From Acidobacteriota bacterium (GTDB taxonomy: Bacteria > Acidobacteriota > Terriglobia > Acidiferrales > UBA7541), in the NCBI GenBank assembly GCA_013289585.1, contig JABCZR010000028.1, positions 1-49,723 of the forward strand: 49,723 bases of DNA. Reading direction: 5' to 3'. Shown one piece after another: positions 23,951 through 32,939 of this stretch. Within the stretch, counting starts at the first letter, position 1; each line of letters starts with the position of its first letter. The position numbers and the translations under genes were made by a program. The notes beneath the pieces are model-generated. The model saw only the letters and a program-made list of their open reading frames with translations. It was not told where the DNA came from and searched no databases.

Positions 23951-25252
23951 CTAGGATTCGACTGCCACGGGCCGATCGACCTCGGCTACAGGAGAATGCG
24001 GCCTGGCAAGAAGGGTTGCCGCTAACCCGCAGGCAGCCGCGAAGGACAGCCACAATCCGGGAATCGCGCGATTGCCGGAAATATGAATCAAATAAGTGCT
24101 TAAGGCAGGCGTGAAGCCGCCGAAAATCGCTGTCGCCAAGCTATAGGCTAGAGCAAATCCTGAAGTTCTAACCTCAAGCGGCATGATTTCGGTGAGAAAG
24201 ACAACCATGGCACCGTTATAACTCCCGTAAATAAAGGAAAGCCAGAGTTCAACCATCAATAGCCTGGCAAAAGAAGGTTCCCGAACCAGCCATAGCATCG
24301 CCGGATAGGCGGTGACCAGCATCAGCAGCGTGCACCCGAACAGCAGCGGCCGGCGTCCCACGCGGTCGGAAAGCGCCCCCATGATCGGCAGCCAGAAGAG
24401 ATTTGACGCTCCAACGCAAAGGGTCACCACCAGACTATCGGCGCTCGCAAGATGCAGCACAGAGTTCCCGAATGTCGGCGTATACGCCGTGATCATATAG
24501 AACGATACCGTGGTCATAGTCACCATCAACGTCCCGACCACGACGATCGCCCAATTGTTCGCCAGTGTGCTTAATATCTCCGAAGTCTCCGGTCTGTGTT
24601 TGCGCGCCAAGAACTCATCCGTTTCTTGCAACGACTTTCTCAGCCTGAACAGAAACGGAACAATGATGCAGCCCAGCAGAAGTGGAACTCTCCATCCCCA
24701 CTGCTGCATTTTTTCCGGCGGGAGAATAGAGTTCAGGACTACGCCGACGGACGCCGCAACCATCACCGCGACCTGCTGGCTGCCGGATTGCCAGCTCACA
24801 TAGAAGCCCTTGTGGCCGGGTGTGGCGATCTCTGATAGGTAGACAGAGACGCCTCCCAACTCCATGCCAGCCGAAAAACCTTGAAGCAGCCGGCCGATAA
24901 CCACAAGCAGCGGCGCCAACAGTCCGATGGTTGAATAACCCGGCATGCAGGCGATGGTGAAGATCCCGGCGGACATCAACCCTAGTGTGAGCAGCAAGCC
25001 GGCGCGACGCCCGTGCCGGTCCGTGTAAGCTCCGAGCACCAGGGCCCCGATAGGACGCATCAGAAACCCCGCGCCAAAGGTCATCAGCGAAAACATCAGT
25101 GAAACGAAAGCGCTGCCGCTCGGAAAGAAGGCATTCCCGATCGCAGCCGCATAGTAGCCAAACACCATGAAGTCGTACATCTCCAGGAAATTCCCGCTGG
25201 AGACCCTCACCACGGACCAAATCTTCGATTGACGTTCAGAGGATGCGATCAT
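23951..25252 (-). CDS. MFS permease of the MHS type (citrate/tricarballylate-like)
   Basis: The 433-residue product has 12 membrane helices. The first helix region [19 protein letters not shown], the loop 2-3 signature [17 protein letters not shown] and [20 protein letters not shown] are characteristic of the metabolite:H+ symporter family, closest in style to citrate (CitA/CitH) and tricarballylate (TcuC) carriers. The second-half MFS signature [13 protein letters not shown] is present. It should import a di- or tricarboxylate with protons. It stands alone, with 380 bp on its downstream side and a divergent SDR gene upstream. Confidence 0.88.
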   Translation of the reverse strand: MIASSERQSKIWSVVRVSSGNFLEMYDFMVFGYYAAAIGNAFFPSGSAFVSLMFSLMTFGAGFLMRPIGALVLGAYTDRHGRRAGLLLTLGLMSAGIFTIACMPGYSTIGLLAPLLVVIGRLLQGFSAGMELGGVSVYLSEIATPGHKGFYVSWQSGSQQVAVMVAASVGVVLNSILPPEKMQQWGWRVPLLLGCIIVPFLFRLRKSLQETDEFLARKHRPETSEILSTLANNWAIVVVGTLMVTMTTVSFYMITAYTPTFGNSVLHLASADSLVVTLCVGASNLFWLPIMGALSDRVGRRPLLFGCTLLMLVTAYPAMLWLVREPSFARLLMVELWLSFIYGSYNGAMVVFLTEIMPLEVRTSGFALAYSLATAIFGGFTPALSTYLIHISGNRAIPGLWLSFAAACGLAATLLARPHSPVAEVDRPVAVES

Positions 25253-25454
25253 TTGGCTCTAGCTTGGCTTGAAAAGTTTGTGCACTCCTGTTGCTCGAAA
25301 TTGCTCGACATGCAATGAGCATGATCCACAGGCGCGGATACTTTTTCTTCCCGCGTTGCTGCCTAGTTATAGCTCAAACGATGGCTATTCGTCTCAATGC
25401 GTTGACGCACTTTGCTTTTCGCGAGAGGATTAAAGTTTTGGGTGAGGTGCCGGA

Positions 25455-26246
25455 ATGGATCTGGGACTCGCTGGACGCGTAGCTATCGTCGCGGCCGCCA
25501 GCAAAGGGCTTGGCCGCGCCGTAGCAGAAGAGCTCGCTCGCGAAGGCGCGCAAGTCGCCATCTGCGCCCGCACTCCCGCCACCCTTGCCGAAACCGCCGC
25601 ACACCTTCAAAAAACCACCGGGCGCGAAGTCTTCCACCAGCCTCTCGATGTCGCTGATTCCGCGGCAGTTGCCGCTTTCGTCGCCTCCGTCGAAGCTCGC
25701 TTCGGCCGGATCGACATTTGTGTTACCAATTCCGGCGGTCCTCCGTCTAACTCTTTTAGGAATACCCAGCCCGAAGAGTGGCGCGTTGCCATCGACCAGC
25801 TCCTGATGAGCACGGTAAACTTCGCCAGGGAAGTCCTGCCGCGCATGCAAAAGCATAAGTGGGGTCGTCTGATTACGATTACATCTTCTGCGGTCAAACA
25901 GCCTGTGGATGGCCTTCTGCTTTCGAATTCCATCCGCGCCGCCGTCACTGGCCTCGCACGCACCCTCGCCAATGAGTACGCCTCCGACGGCATCACCGTG
26001 AACAACGTTTGCCCCGGCTTCACACGGACTGCCCGCCTCGACAAACTTGCCGCCGGCATCTCCGCGCGTACTGGCGCGAAACCGGAAGAAGTCTTCGCTG
26101 GGTGGGAACGCGAAATTCCCGCTGGCCGCCTCGGCACACCGGAAGAATTCGGCGCGGTCGTGGCGTTCCTCGCTTCCGAGCGTGCCGGCTACGTCAACGG
26201 AACTTCCATCGCCGTCGATGGCGGTCTGGTCAGGAGTCTTCTCTAG
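25455..26246 (+). CDS. SDR-family protein with non-canonical active site
   Basis: The 263-residue Rossmann protein resembles beta-ketoacyl-ACP reductases overall (NSGG at 92-95, VNNVCPGFTRT, GYVNGTSIAVDGG at the end). However, the dinucleotide loop reads AAASKGLG (13-20) rather than TGxxxGIG, and the catalytic YxxxK is replaced by Ser157-x-x-x-Arg161 (SNSIR), after a normal-looking TITSS. This matches the BKR-like SDR subgroup described as lacking a perfect NAD motif and catalytic tetrad. Whether it is an active reductase is uncertain. It starts a compact unit with the ACT-domain protein (6 bp later) and the M1 peptidase. Confidence 0.85.
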   Translation: MDLGLAGRVAIVAAASKGLGRAVAEELAREGAQVAICARTPATLAETAAHLQKTTGREVFHQPLDVADSAAVAAFVASVEARFGRIDICVTNSGGPPSNSFRNTQPEEWRVAIDQLLMSTVNFAREVLPRMQKHKWGRLITITSSAVKQPVDGLLLSNSIRAAVTGLARTLANEYASDGITVNNVCPGFTRTARLDKLAAGISARTGAKPEEVFAGWEREIPAGRLGTPEEFGAVVAFLASERAGYVNGTSIAVDGGLVRSLL

Positions 26247-26252
26247 CTCTCC

Positions 26253-26660
26253 ATGGCCGCCGCATCCCGCTGTTTCGAACTCACTCTCCTCACCGAGCGT
26301 TTTGCCATTTCGCGGCTCGCCGCCGATTCGCTCATTCCGGATTGGGCGACGCGCGGCCCTTTCTTTTCCGTCACTCGCACCGGCGACGAACTCTCTGTTG
26401 TCACGGAAATCTCCCAGGTCCCGGTCGGTGTGCATTCCCAACCCGGATGGCGCGTCCTCAAAGTTCACGGGCCCTTCGTTTTGTCGGAAGTCGGCGTTCT
26501 CTCGGCGCTTGCCGCTCCGCTCGCCGCGGCCAAAATCAGTTTATTTGCCATTTCTACGTTTGATACGGATTACCTGCTCGTGGCCGCAGAAACTCTCTCG
26601 GCCGCCATCACTGCACTCACCCGGGCAGGACACACCATTCACAGGAGCAAAGCAGAATGA
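26253..26660 (+). CDS. ACT-domain amino-acid-sensing protein (CASTOR/DUF2241-like)
   Basis: The 135-residue protein consists of two ACT-like halves. The first half has the family start (FELTLLTERFAISRLAAD), a strand pair with FFSVTRTGDELSVVTE and GWRVLKVHGPF; the second has VGVLSALAAPLAAAKISLFAISTFDTDYLLV, the most conserved part. Proteins of this shape bind small ligands such as amino acids and act as sensors or as partners of enzymes. The gene begins 6 bp after the SDR gene and its stop overlaps the ATG of the peptidase gene, so all three should be made from one message. A link between free amino acids and the peptidase is a tempting inference. Confidence 0.85.
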   Translation: MAAASRCFELTLLTERFAISRLAADSLIPDWATRGPFFSVTRTGDELSVVTEISQVPVGVHSQPGWRVLKVHGPFVLSEVGVLSALAAPLAAAKISLFAISTFDTDYLLVAAETLSAAITALTRAGHTIHRSKAE

Positions 26661-29308
26661 TCGTTACATCCCCTCGTAAAAGCCGGCTACATCGCAGTCG
26701 TCCGGCCTTTTTTACATTCGCTGCTCTGCTGGCGATTTTCATCACCCCATGGCAGCTCCGCGCCGATGAGCCTTACGCTCGCAGCCGCGACTACAATTTA
26801 CAGCATTCCAAAATCGCCCTCCGCTTCGACACCGACCAGAAAAAAGTTCTCGGTGACGTCACCCACACTCTCTCCATTCTCCGCGAAGGCACCACCAAAA
26901 TTTCCTTCGACTCCGTCGGTCTCACGATCCAGAGTGTCATCCTCAACAAATCCGCTGCGAAGTTTGAAACTTCCTCCGACAAACTGATCATTTCTCTGCC
27001 AGCCTCCGCGAAAGCCGGAGACAAGTTCGACGTCGCCATCCGCTACGAAGCCAAGCCCGCAAAAGGCATGTATTTCATTTTGCCGGACAAGGACTACCCC
27101 GACCGTCCCAAACAGATCTGGACGCAAGGCGAATCGGAGGACACGCGGTATTATCTGCCCACTTACGACTATCCCAATGATCGCCTGACCACCGAAACGA
27201 TTCTCACCGTCCCTGCCTCATGGATTACCGTTTCGAACGGCAAGCTCATCAGCATCACCGACGCCGGCAAAGGTCTCAAGACCTGGACGTGGAAAGAGTC
27301 CGTCCCTAGCTCCACTTACTTGATTACCGTCGTTGCCGGAGAATTCGACGAACTGAAAGACACCTGGCGCGGCATCCCCGTCACGTATTACGCGCCAAAG
27401 GGCCGCGGCGATCGCTTGGGCGTGAACTACGGCCGCACACCCGCGATGCTGGACCTGTTCAGCCAGAAATTCGGCGTGGAATATCCTTGGGAAAAATACG
27501 CGCAAGTCATGGTGGATGATTTCGTCGCCGGCGGTATGGAGAATTCCAGCGCCACCACCAACACCAGCACTTCACTCGTTCATCCTAAGCTTGCCCACGA
27601 ATACCCGACGGGGGAAGACGGCCTCATCTCTCATGAACTCGGCCACCAGTGGTTCGGTGACCTCGTAACCTGTAAAGACTGGGGAGACATCTGGCTCAAC
27701 GAAGGCTTCGCGACCTTCGCCGAGTACGTTTGGAGCGAAAAGCAGTATGGCAAGGATCAAGCCGATTACGAGCGCTGGCAGGGCATTCGCGAATGGTTCG
27801 AAAGCAGAAATCTCTGGAACAAGCCCATAGTCCGCCACGACTTCGACGATTCCGGCGAATTCGACGGCAACGCCTACGATAAAGGCGGCCTGGTCCTCTA
27901 CATGATGCGCCACCAGCTCGGCGAAGACGCCTTCTACCGCGGTCTCAAACACTATCTCGAAGTCAATCGCGGCAAAAATGTCGTCACCGCGGATTTTTCC
28001 AAGGCCATGGAAGAAGCCACCTACACCAGCTTGGATCAATTTTTTGTGCAGTGGCTCTACGGAGCTGGCGCTCCCAAATTTGACCTGAGCTACTCCTACG
28101 ACACCGAAAAGCATCAAGTCGCGCTCACCGTCAAGCAGACTCAATCCGTCGAAGGCCGCGTGGGCCTCTTCCGCATTCCCGTTGACGTCGAAATCACCAC
28201 AACCACGGGTCCAAAGCTCTATCCCATCACAGTCTCAAAAGCGAACGAGATCTTCGTCTTTCCCTCGGCCTCTGCTCCGCTCCTCGTCCTTTTCGACAAA
28301 GGCGGCCATGTCCTGAAGTCCGCCGATTTCCACAAGGAAAAGAAAGAGTGGCTCTATCAATTAAAGAATGCCACCGAGCTTTCCGACCGCGCCGATGCCG
28401 TCCTCGCTCTCGGAAAAATCCGGAATGACCAGGAAGTTGTTGCCGCTCTCGGTGACGCGCTTCGCAACGATAAAGCCTGGGGCGTGCGCGCCACCGCTGC
28501 CACTACTCTCGGTGAAATCGGCGGCGCCTCCGCGGCCAAACTGCTCCTCGAGGCCTCCAATTCGAACGATGTCCCTTGGGTTCGCAGCGAAATAGTCACC
28601 GCGCTCGGCAATATCAAGGATGACCCAGCCGTCACCGCCCGGCTCAACGATATCGCCAAGGACGACACCTCTTATCGACCTCGCGCCGCCGCGCTGCAGG
28701 CGCTCGGCAAACTCAAAGCGCCCAATGCATTCGCCACTCTCGAAGCCACCGTAGAAGTCGATTCGCCCGACGGCTACCTTCGCAACTCCGCGCTTCGTGC
28801 CTTCGGCTCTCTCGGCGACGAGAAAGCCGTGCAGCATCTCCTCCAGTGGTCCGCTGTCGGAAAGCCTATCGAATCGCGCACCGCAGCGATCTACAGCCTC
28901 GCGCGTCTGCAGAAAGAAAATAAGGACATTACCAGCCAGATTGCTTCCTACCTCACCGAGCCGCGCCATCCCATTCGAATGTCCGCCATCTATGCCCTGG
29001 GCACGCGTGGCGATGCTTCTGCGATCCCTGCTCTCGAAGCTCTGTTAAAGAGCGACGACCTCAGCATCGAAATGGCCCCGATGATCAAGGGCCAGATCGC
29101 GCGCCTGAAAAGGCCCCCGGATGCCAAGTCCGGAACTCATCCGAGGGCTGGATACGGCTCGGATGACGAAGCCGAAGAACCAGCCGCGGCTGGCACGGGA
29201 GAGAAGTCCTCGACCGATCTGCGCCTCGAAAAACTCGAGCGCCTCCTTCAGCAAATGAATGACCGCCTCAAGACCATCGAAACGCGCCTGCCGCCGCCAA
29301 AGCAGTAG
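26657..29308 (+). CDS. M1-family zinc aminopeptidase with C-terminal HEAT repeats
   Basis: The 883-residue protein has a signal-anchor N-terminus (RPAFFTFAALLAIFITPWQL), the N-terminal beta domain, the exopeptidase motif GGMEN (292-296), the zinc site HELGH (His326, Glu327, His330) with Glu349 in WLNEGFATFAEY, and the transition-state Tyr407. The catalytic part ends near residue 550. About residues 570-815 are HEAT-like repeats (TELSDRADAVLALGKI, VRATAATTLGEIGGASAAK, RPRAAALQALGKLKAP), and the last 35 residues a coiled coil (LRLEKLERLLQQMNDRLKTI). It should remove N-terminal amino acids from peptides outside the cytoplasm. HEAT fusions to M1 peptidases occur in Acidobacteriota; the repeats probably bind a partner. 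Its ATG overlaps the ACT-domain gene. Confidence 0.93.
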   Translation: MIVTSPRKSRLHRSRPAFFTFAALLAIFITPWQLRADEPYARSRDYNLQHSKIALRFDTDQKKVLGDVTHTLSILREGTTKISFDSVGLTIQSVILNKSAAKFETSSDKLIISLPASAKAGDKFDVAIRYEAKPAKGMYFILPDKDYPDRPKQIWTQGESEDTRYYLPTYDYPNDRLTTETILTVPASWITVSNGKLISITDAGKGLKTWTWKESVPSSTYLITVVAGEFDELKDTWRGIPVTYYAPKGRGDRLGVNYGRTPAMLDLFSQKFGVEYPWEKYAQVMVDDFVAGGMENSSATTNTSTSLVHPKLAHEYPTGEDGLISHELGHQWFGDLVTCKDWGDIWLNEGFATFAEYVWSEKQYGKDQADYERWQGIREWFESRNLWNKPIVRHDFDDSGEFDGNAYDKGGLVLYMMRHQLGEDAFYRGLKHYLEVNRGKNVVTADFSKAMEEATYTSLDQFFVQWLYGAGAPKFDLSYSYDTEKHQVALTVKQTQSVEGRVGLFRIPVDVEITTTTGPKLYPITVSKANEIFVFPSASAPLLVLFDKGGHVLKSADFHKEKKEWLYQLKNATELSDRADAVLALGKIRNDQEVVAALGDALRNDKAWGVRATAATTLGEIGGASAAKLLLEASNSNDVPWVRSEIVTALGNIKDDPAVTARLNDIAKDDTSYRPRAAALQALGKLKAPNAFATLEATVEVDSPDGYLRNSALRAFGSLGDEKAVQHLLQWSAVGKPIESRTAAIYSLARLQKENKDITSQIASYLTEPRHPIRMSAIYALGTRGDASAIPALEALLKSDDLSIEMAPMIKGQIARLKRPPDAKSGTHPRAGYGSDDEAEEPAAAGTGEKSSTDLRLEKLERLLQQMNDRLKTIETRLPPPKQ

Positions 29309-29321
29309 GAGTATCAATTCA

Positions 29322-29364
29322 AAATGCAAAATGGGTTCCGGGTACCCGGGACCATTTTGCATTT
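29322..29364. terminator. long hairpin between convergent genes, likely bidirectional terminator
   Basis: AAATGCAAAATGG (29322-29334) pairs perfectly with CCATTTTGCATTT (29352-29364), and CCGGGT (29338-29343) with ACCCGG (29344-29349), leaving a small internal loop. It lies between the peptidase gene and the convergent glycerate kinase gene. There is no pure T run, but each outer arm is A/T-rich. Confidence 0.6.
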
Positions 29365-29370
29365 CCGCCT

Positions 29371-29412
29371 CGTGAACTCCGTTCTCTCCGTGGTCTCTGT
29401 GTTAAATCCTTT
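29371..29412. repeat. pyrimidine-rich CTCTGTG-type intergenic repeat
   Basis: GTTCTCTCCGTGGTCTCTGTG followed by TTAAATCC resembles a degenerate tandem of a (T)CTCTGTGG unit. A related block, CATCTCTGTGCCCTCTGTGC, occurs at 34389-34411 between glcD and glcE. Both are intergenic. Confidence 0.4.
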
Positions 29413-29423
29413 CGTCCTGAGTT

Positions 29424-30737
29424 TTACGGCTCCGCAATCAGTATTCGCAAGTCCCGCAGATTATTCCCCGTCGGCCCCGTCACAATCACATCCTCAAATC
29501 GCGAAAAAAACGTAAACGCATCGCTTCTTCGAAACGCATCTCCCGGATCGAGCCCAATCGCCCGCGCCATCTCCAGCGTCTCGCCGTCCGCCACCGCTCC
29601 TGCCCCCGGACTGTTTCCATCAAGGCCGTCTGTTCCCGCGCTGAGAACCGCAATTTTTTTCTCAGCGATCTTTTCCACGCAAGCCAGCACAAATGCCGAA
29701 TTCCTCCCGCCGATTCCATCGCCCGTCACCGGCGAGCTCACTTCTCCATCGGCGATCAGCGCCACTCGCTGCCCCCGGTGAGTTCTTCGCAGCTCTTCCA
29801 ATTGATCCAGCAAATATCCCGCCGCTTTCTCCACCGGCCAATCGTCCGTCGAATTGTCGCAGCAAGCGATGAATCCCTTCGCCTCCGCGGCGTGATGGGC
29901 CGGATGAAAAAGGTCGTCCATGCCCAGCAACAACATAAAATGCGCGTTTTGAAACGCCAGGGCTTCCGCTTTCGGCGTCTCCGGTATCTTCCCTTCGTCA
30001 AATCGGCGTCGCAGTATGGCCGGAAGCTTCTCGCGTAGCGAATACTCTTCAAGGACTCGCTTCGCATCGGCGACCGTCGTCGGATCGGGCAGCGTGGGCC
30101 CGGACGCCAGCGCCGATTCTTTTCCCGCAGGCACGTCGCTTACCGCCAGCGTGATCTTTGTCGCGTGATTCGCTGCCACTGCCAGGCGCCCGCCTTTCAC
30201 CGCCGAAACGTGTTTCCTAACGGTATTAATTTCTTCGATTGGCGCGCCGCACGTCACAAGCGCGTGATTCAGCTGCCGCACGTCCTCGAGGGTCAGTCGA
30301 GAATCCAGTGGCAGTTCCACCAGCGCCGATCCCCCGCCCGAAAGCAGGAAGAACACCAGCGTTTTTTCATCGCAACCCCTCAGCAGCGCTAGAATTGCCT
30401 CGGCCGCTTTCCAGCTCTCTTCGTTTGGCATCGGATGCCCGGCCGCGAAATATTTCACGCCCGGCAGAGGTCTTCGCGCCGCCGTAGGCGCGGACACGAC
30501 GCCTTCGAATCTCACGAAAGGCATCAGCACGAGTGCGAGCCCATCCACCATCGCATGCGCCGCTTTTCCAATGGCCACGACTCGCAATTTCTCGAAGTTG
30601 CGCAGATCGAATATTGCGCCGTCGCAGTGCAATTGCGTTCCCGTTCGCCAGAGCTTTCGTTGCATGGTCGCGGGAATATCGATCGCAGCCAGGGTTTCGT
30701 GGAAGATTCGGCGGGCGAGTTGCTTCAGATCCGCCAT
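29424..30737 (-). CDS. glycerate 2-kinase (MOFRL family)
   Basis: The 437-residue protein is of the GckA/TtuD family: N-terminal helical start (LARRIFHETLAAIDI), LRVVAIGKAAHAMVDG, AGHPMPNEESWKAAEAILAL, the nucleotide-binding LLSGGGSALVELP, NTVRKHVSAVKGGRLAVAA, SDVPAGKESALASGPTLPDP and the MOFRL end (ALIADGEVSSPVTGDGIGGR, then LSAGTDGLDGNSPGAGAV). It phosphorylates glycerate to 2-phosphoglycerate, feeding lower glycolysis. It is encoded 22 bp downstream of the hydroxypyruvate reductase gene on the same strand, the classic pairing for using glyoxylate-derived glycerate. Confidence 0.93.
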   Translation of the reverse strand: MADLKQLARRIFHETLAAIDIPATMQRKLWRTGTQLHCDGAIFDLRNFEKLRVVAIGKAAHAMVDGLALVLMPFVRFEGVVSAPTAARRPLPGVKYFAAGHPMPNEESWKAAEAILALLRGCDEKTLVFFLLSGGGSALVELPLDSRLTLEDVRQLNHALVTCGAPIEEINTVRKHVSAVKGGRLAVAANHATKITLAVSDVPAGKESALASGPTLPDPTTVADAKRVLEEYSLREKLPAILRRRFDEGKIPETPKAEALAFQNAHFMLLLGMDDLFHPAHHAAEAKGFIACCDNSTDDWPVEKAAGYLLDQLEELRRTHRGQRVALIADGEVSSPVTGDGIGGRNSAFVLACVEKIAEKKIAVLSAGTDGLDGNSPGAGAVADGETLEMARAIGLDPGDAFRRSDAFTFFSRFEDVIVTGPTGNNLRDLRILIAEP

Positions 30738-30759
30738 GGGAGGTTTGCCGCGGAACTCC

Positions 30760-31740
30760 TCAAGATGCCTCCAACACTTCGGGATTCAACATGTTTGGGG
30801 GCCGCTGCCCTCTGAACAGCGCCACGACATTCTGCGCCGCCATGCACGCCATTTTCGTGCGTGTCTCCAGCGATGCCGACGCCAGGTGCGGCGCCAGCAC
30901 CACGTTCGCGCGCTTCAGTCCCGAATGGATAAACGGCTCGTTCTCGTAGACATCCAGCCCCGCGCCCGCAATTTTCTTCTCTTCCAGCGCCGCCACCAGT
31001 GCCGCTTCATCCACCACCGGCCCGCGCGATGTGTTGATCAAAAACGCTGTCGGCTTCATCCTGTAAAACTTCGGCGCATCGAACAACCCGCGCGTCTCCG
31101 GCAGCAGCGGCACGTGCACGCTCACGAAATCAGATTCCGCCAGCAGCGCATTCATCTCTCGAAACTCCGCCTTCAATTCCTTTTCCACTTCCACCAGCGC
31201 CCGCACCGCATCCGTGTAGATCACTTTCATCTGAAATCCGCTGGCGCGCCGCGCCATCGCCCGCCCGATCCGTCCGAATCCCACGATCCCCAGCGTCTTC
31301 CCCCAAACATCGGTCCCCACGAGCTGATCCAGGTCCCAACCTTGCCAGATCCCCGATCGCGCCAGCGCCTCGCCTTCTCCCAGTCGCCTCGCCACCGCCA
31401 TCATCAGCGTCCACGCAAAATCCGCCGTCGTTTCGTCCAGCACGCCTGGCGTATTCGTCGCCACCACGCCCCGCTTCGTGCACGCCACAACATCTATATT
31501 GTCGAATCCCACCGCCACATTCGCCGCAATCCGCAGCTTTGGCGCCGCTCGCAAAAGCTCTTCGCTCACCCTCTCCGTCAACAAACAGATCAACCCCTCC
31601 TTGTCCTTCAGCCGCTGCATCAATTCCGGCCTTGGCGGCCGGTCCGGTTGCGCCCAGTATTCTGCCTCGCAGCCCTCATTCAGGATTTCCCTCGCCGGCT
31701 CAAATAGCGGGTGCGTCACAAACACTCTCGGTTTCGCCAT
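30760..31740 (-). CDS. D-glycerate dehydrogenase / glyoxylate-hydroxypyruvate reductase
   Basis: This 326-residue D-2-hydroxyacid dehydrogenase has the NAD(P) loop GFGRIG (154-159), catalytic Arg239 (NTSRGPVVDE), Glu268 (VYENEP) and His285 (LAPHLASAS). The segment VAVGFDNIDVVACTKRGV and TPGVLDETTADFAWTL places it with GyaR/GhrB-type enzymes. It reduces glyoxylate to glycolate and hydroxypyruvate to D-glycerate in the cytoplasm. The gene precedes the glycerate kinase with a 22-bp gap, so its product is directly phosphorylated by the partner enzyme. Confidence 0.92.
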   Translation of the reverse strand: MAKPRVFVTHPLFEPAREILNEGCEAEYWAQPDRPPRPELMQRLKDKEGLICLLTERVSEELLRAAPKLRIAANVAVGFDNIDVVACTKRGVVATNTPGVLDETTADFAWTLMMAVARRLGEGEALARSGIWQGWDLDQLVGTDVWGKTLGIVGFGRIGRAMARRASGFQMKVIYTDAVRALVEVEKELKAEFREMNALLAESDFVSVHVPLLPETRGLFDAPKFYRMKPTAFLINTSRGPVVDEAALVAALEEKKIAGAGLDVYENEPFIHSGLKRANVVLAPHLASASLETRTKMACMAAQNVVALFRGQRPPNMLNPEVLEAS

Positions 31741-31853
31741 CAGCTCCTCGTCCTCATTTTTAGAAAATTACACTAACACAGGTTGCTCACTCGGAGCGCA
31801 CCGAGCAATGGGAATCTATTCGTGTTCCGCTTGTGCGAACGCTGGGGTGTTCG

Positions 31854-32759
31854 CTATGGATTCGAACCGGTGGACTGGGCAGAATTCTGTTTCAAATCGG
31901 TCGCCGTCGTCGGAAGGTAAAGTCCAGCTTGTGACCCGTCGGTCAAATCCCGGGCGTCGATGGTGAACGTCGCCTCAAACACGCGCTGCATAGCCACGAG
32001 ACGGAACTCCACTTTTTCATCTCGATGCGTGATCAGGGGCTTTCCATCGATCAGACTGGGAAAAGAGAGAGTGATCGCGGGGCGAACCGACGGATAGCCC
32101 GTCGGACCACCCAGACGGGCATGAACCACTCCATTGGAAGTCTTCAGACCTGCGCAAATGAACATGTAAAACCCTTTGGCGGGGAAGCGCGTTCCGCCGT
32201 CCTGAAAAGCGTAATCCAAAAAGCTGCCGCCATCCGGCCCGGACTTTACCAGAATGACTGAGAGGGTGATCATGTCATTTCGGTTGTAGGCAGGCCGCGA
32301 CAGATCGGTCGGTTTCGCCGAAGGATTATTCCTTTCAAAGTGCTGCCCGTGCGCAGTCCATTTTTCATCGAGAGTGATCAGGCGTTGAACGGCCGCTTGC
32401 ACCAGCTTCGCCGACACCCACCGGATCAAATACTGAGCGCCATCTGGTTTTGGACTTATTGACACCGGCGTAGGGGTATGCAGTTCTCCAAGTTCCGCCC
32501 CCTCCGCAGAAAACTCACCGGGAATCGCAGGATTCTTGTAACCGCAGGCGGCGTCCTGCGTGGACGTAGTCACCGAATGCGCCCATGGAGAATCGTTCAA
32601 GACCCTCAGGGCGTCTTCTTCCGACCACAAATCTGGCGGTTTGCTTAGAAAATCCTGCTGACCGCCCAGCGGCACGCAGAGAATCAAGGCCGACAAACAA
32701 GTTGCGACATGGCTGGAGCTCTTCAGGAACGAACGGCGCTTACCGGGTGGGAGACCCAT
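31854..32759 (-). CDS. exported protein of unknown function (Acidobacteriota-style)
   Basis: The ATG at 32759 is supported by GGAGG nine to thirteen bases upstream; a start at 32783 is less likely. The 301-residue protein begins with a Tat-like or Sec signal (GKRRSFLKSSSHVATCLSAL, note RRSFLK). Soon after, it has WSEEDALRVLNDSPWAHSV, a motif I associate with unnamed secreted proteins in Acidobacteriota. The rest is beta-rich: YLIRWVSAKLVQAAVQRL, DMITLSVILVKSG, FYMFICAGLKTSNG, EATFTIDARDL. No enzyme signature is visible. It sits between the glyoxylate reductase and the divergent glcD gene, but with its own ribosome site and no coupling. Confidence 0.65.
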   Translation of the reverse strand: MGLPPGKRRSFLKSSSHVATCLSALILCVPLGGQQDFLSKPPDLWSEEDALRVLNDSPWAHSVTTSTQDAACGYKNPAIPGEFSAEGAELGELHTPTPVSISPKPDGAQYLIRWVSAKLVQAAVQRLITLDEKWTAHGQHFERNNPSAKPTDLSRPAYNRNDMITLSVILVKSGPDGGSFLDYAFQDGGTRFPAKGFYMFICAGLKTSNGVVHARLGGPTGYPSVRPAITLSFPSLIDGKPLITHRDEKVEFRLVAMQRVFEATFTIDARDLTDGSQAGLYLPTTATDLKQNSAQSTGSNP

Positions 32760-32939
32760 GATGAATACCTCCGGGTCCAGCATGCAGACAAAGCGATGGT
32801 ACGCCCGGCCAGTTTGCTTTTCAATCCGCCTTCCTTAGCTTGCGACGTGGCGCAGGGCCGGGCCGCTCTTCTTCTCCGGCTAGAATCTGGCTTAAGATTC
32901 CGGCTATAGTGACAGGATTCCTTTGCGCGTGGACGGCAA

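Noticed and set aside
25374-26468. 364-codon open frame on the minus strand
   Set aside because: Antisense to the SDR and ACT genes; Gly/Glu/Asp-rich mirror translation.
30571-31707. 378-codon open frame on the plus strand
   Set aside because: Antisense to the glyoxylate reductase gene, which has intact catalytic residues.
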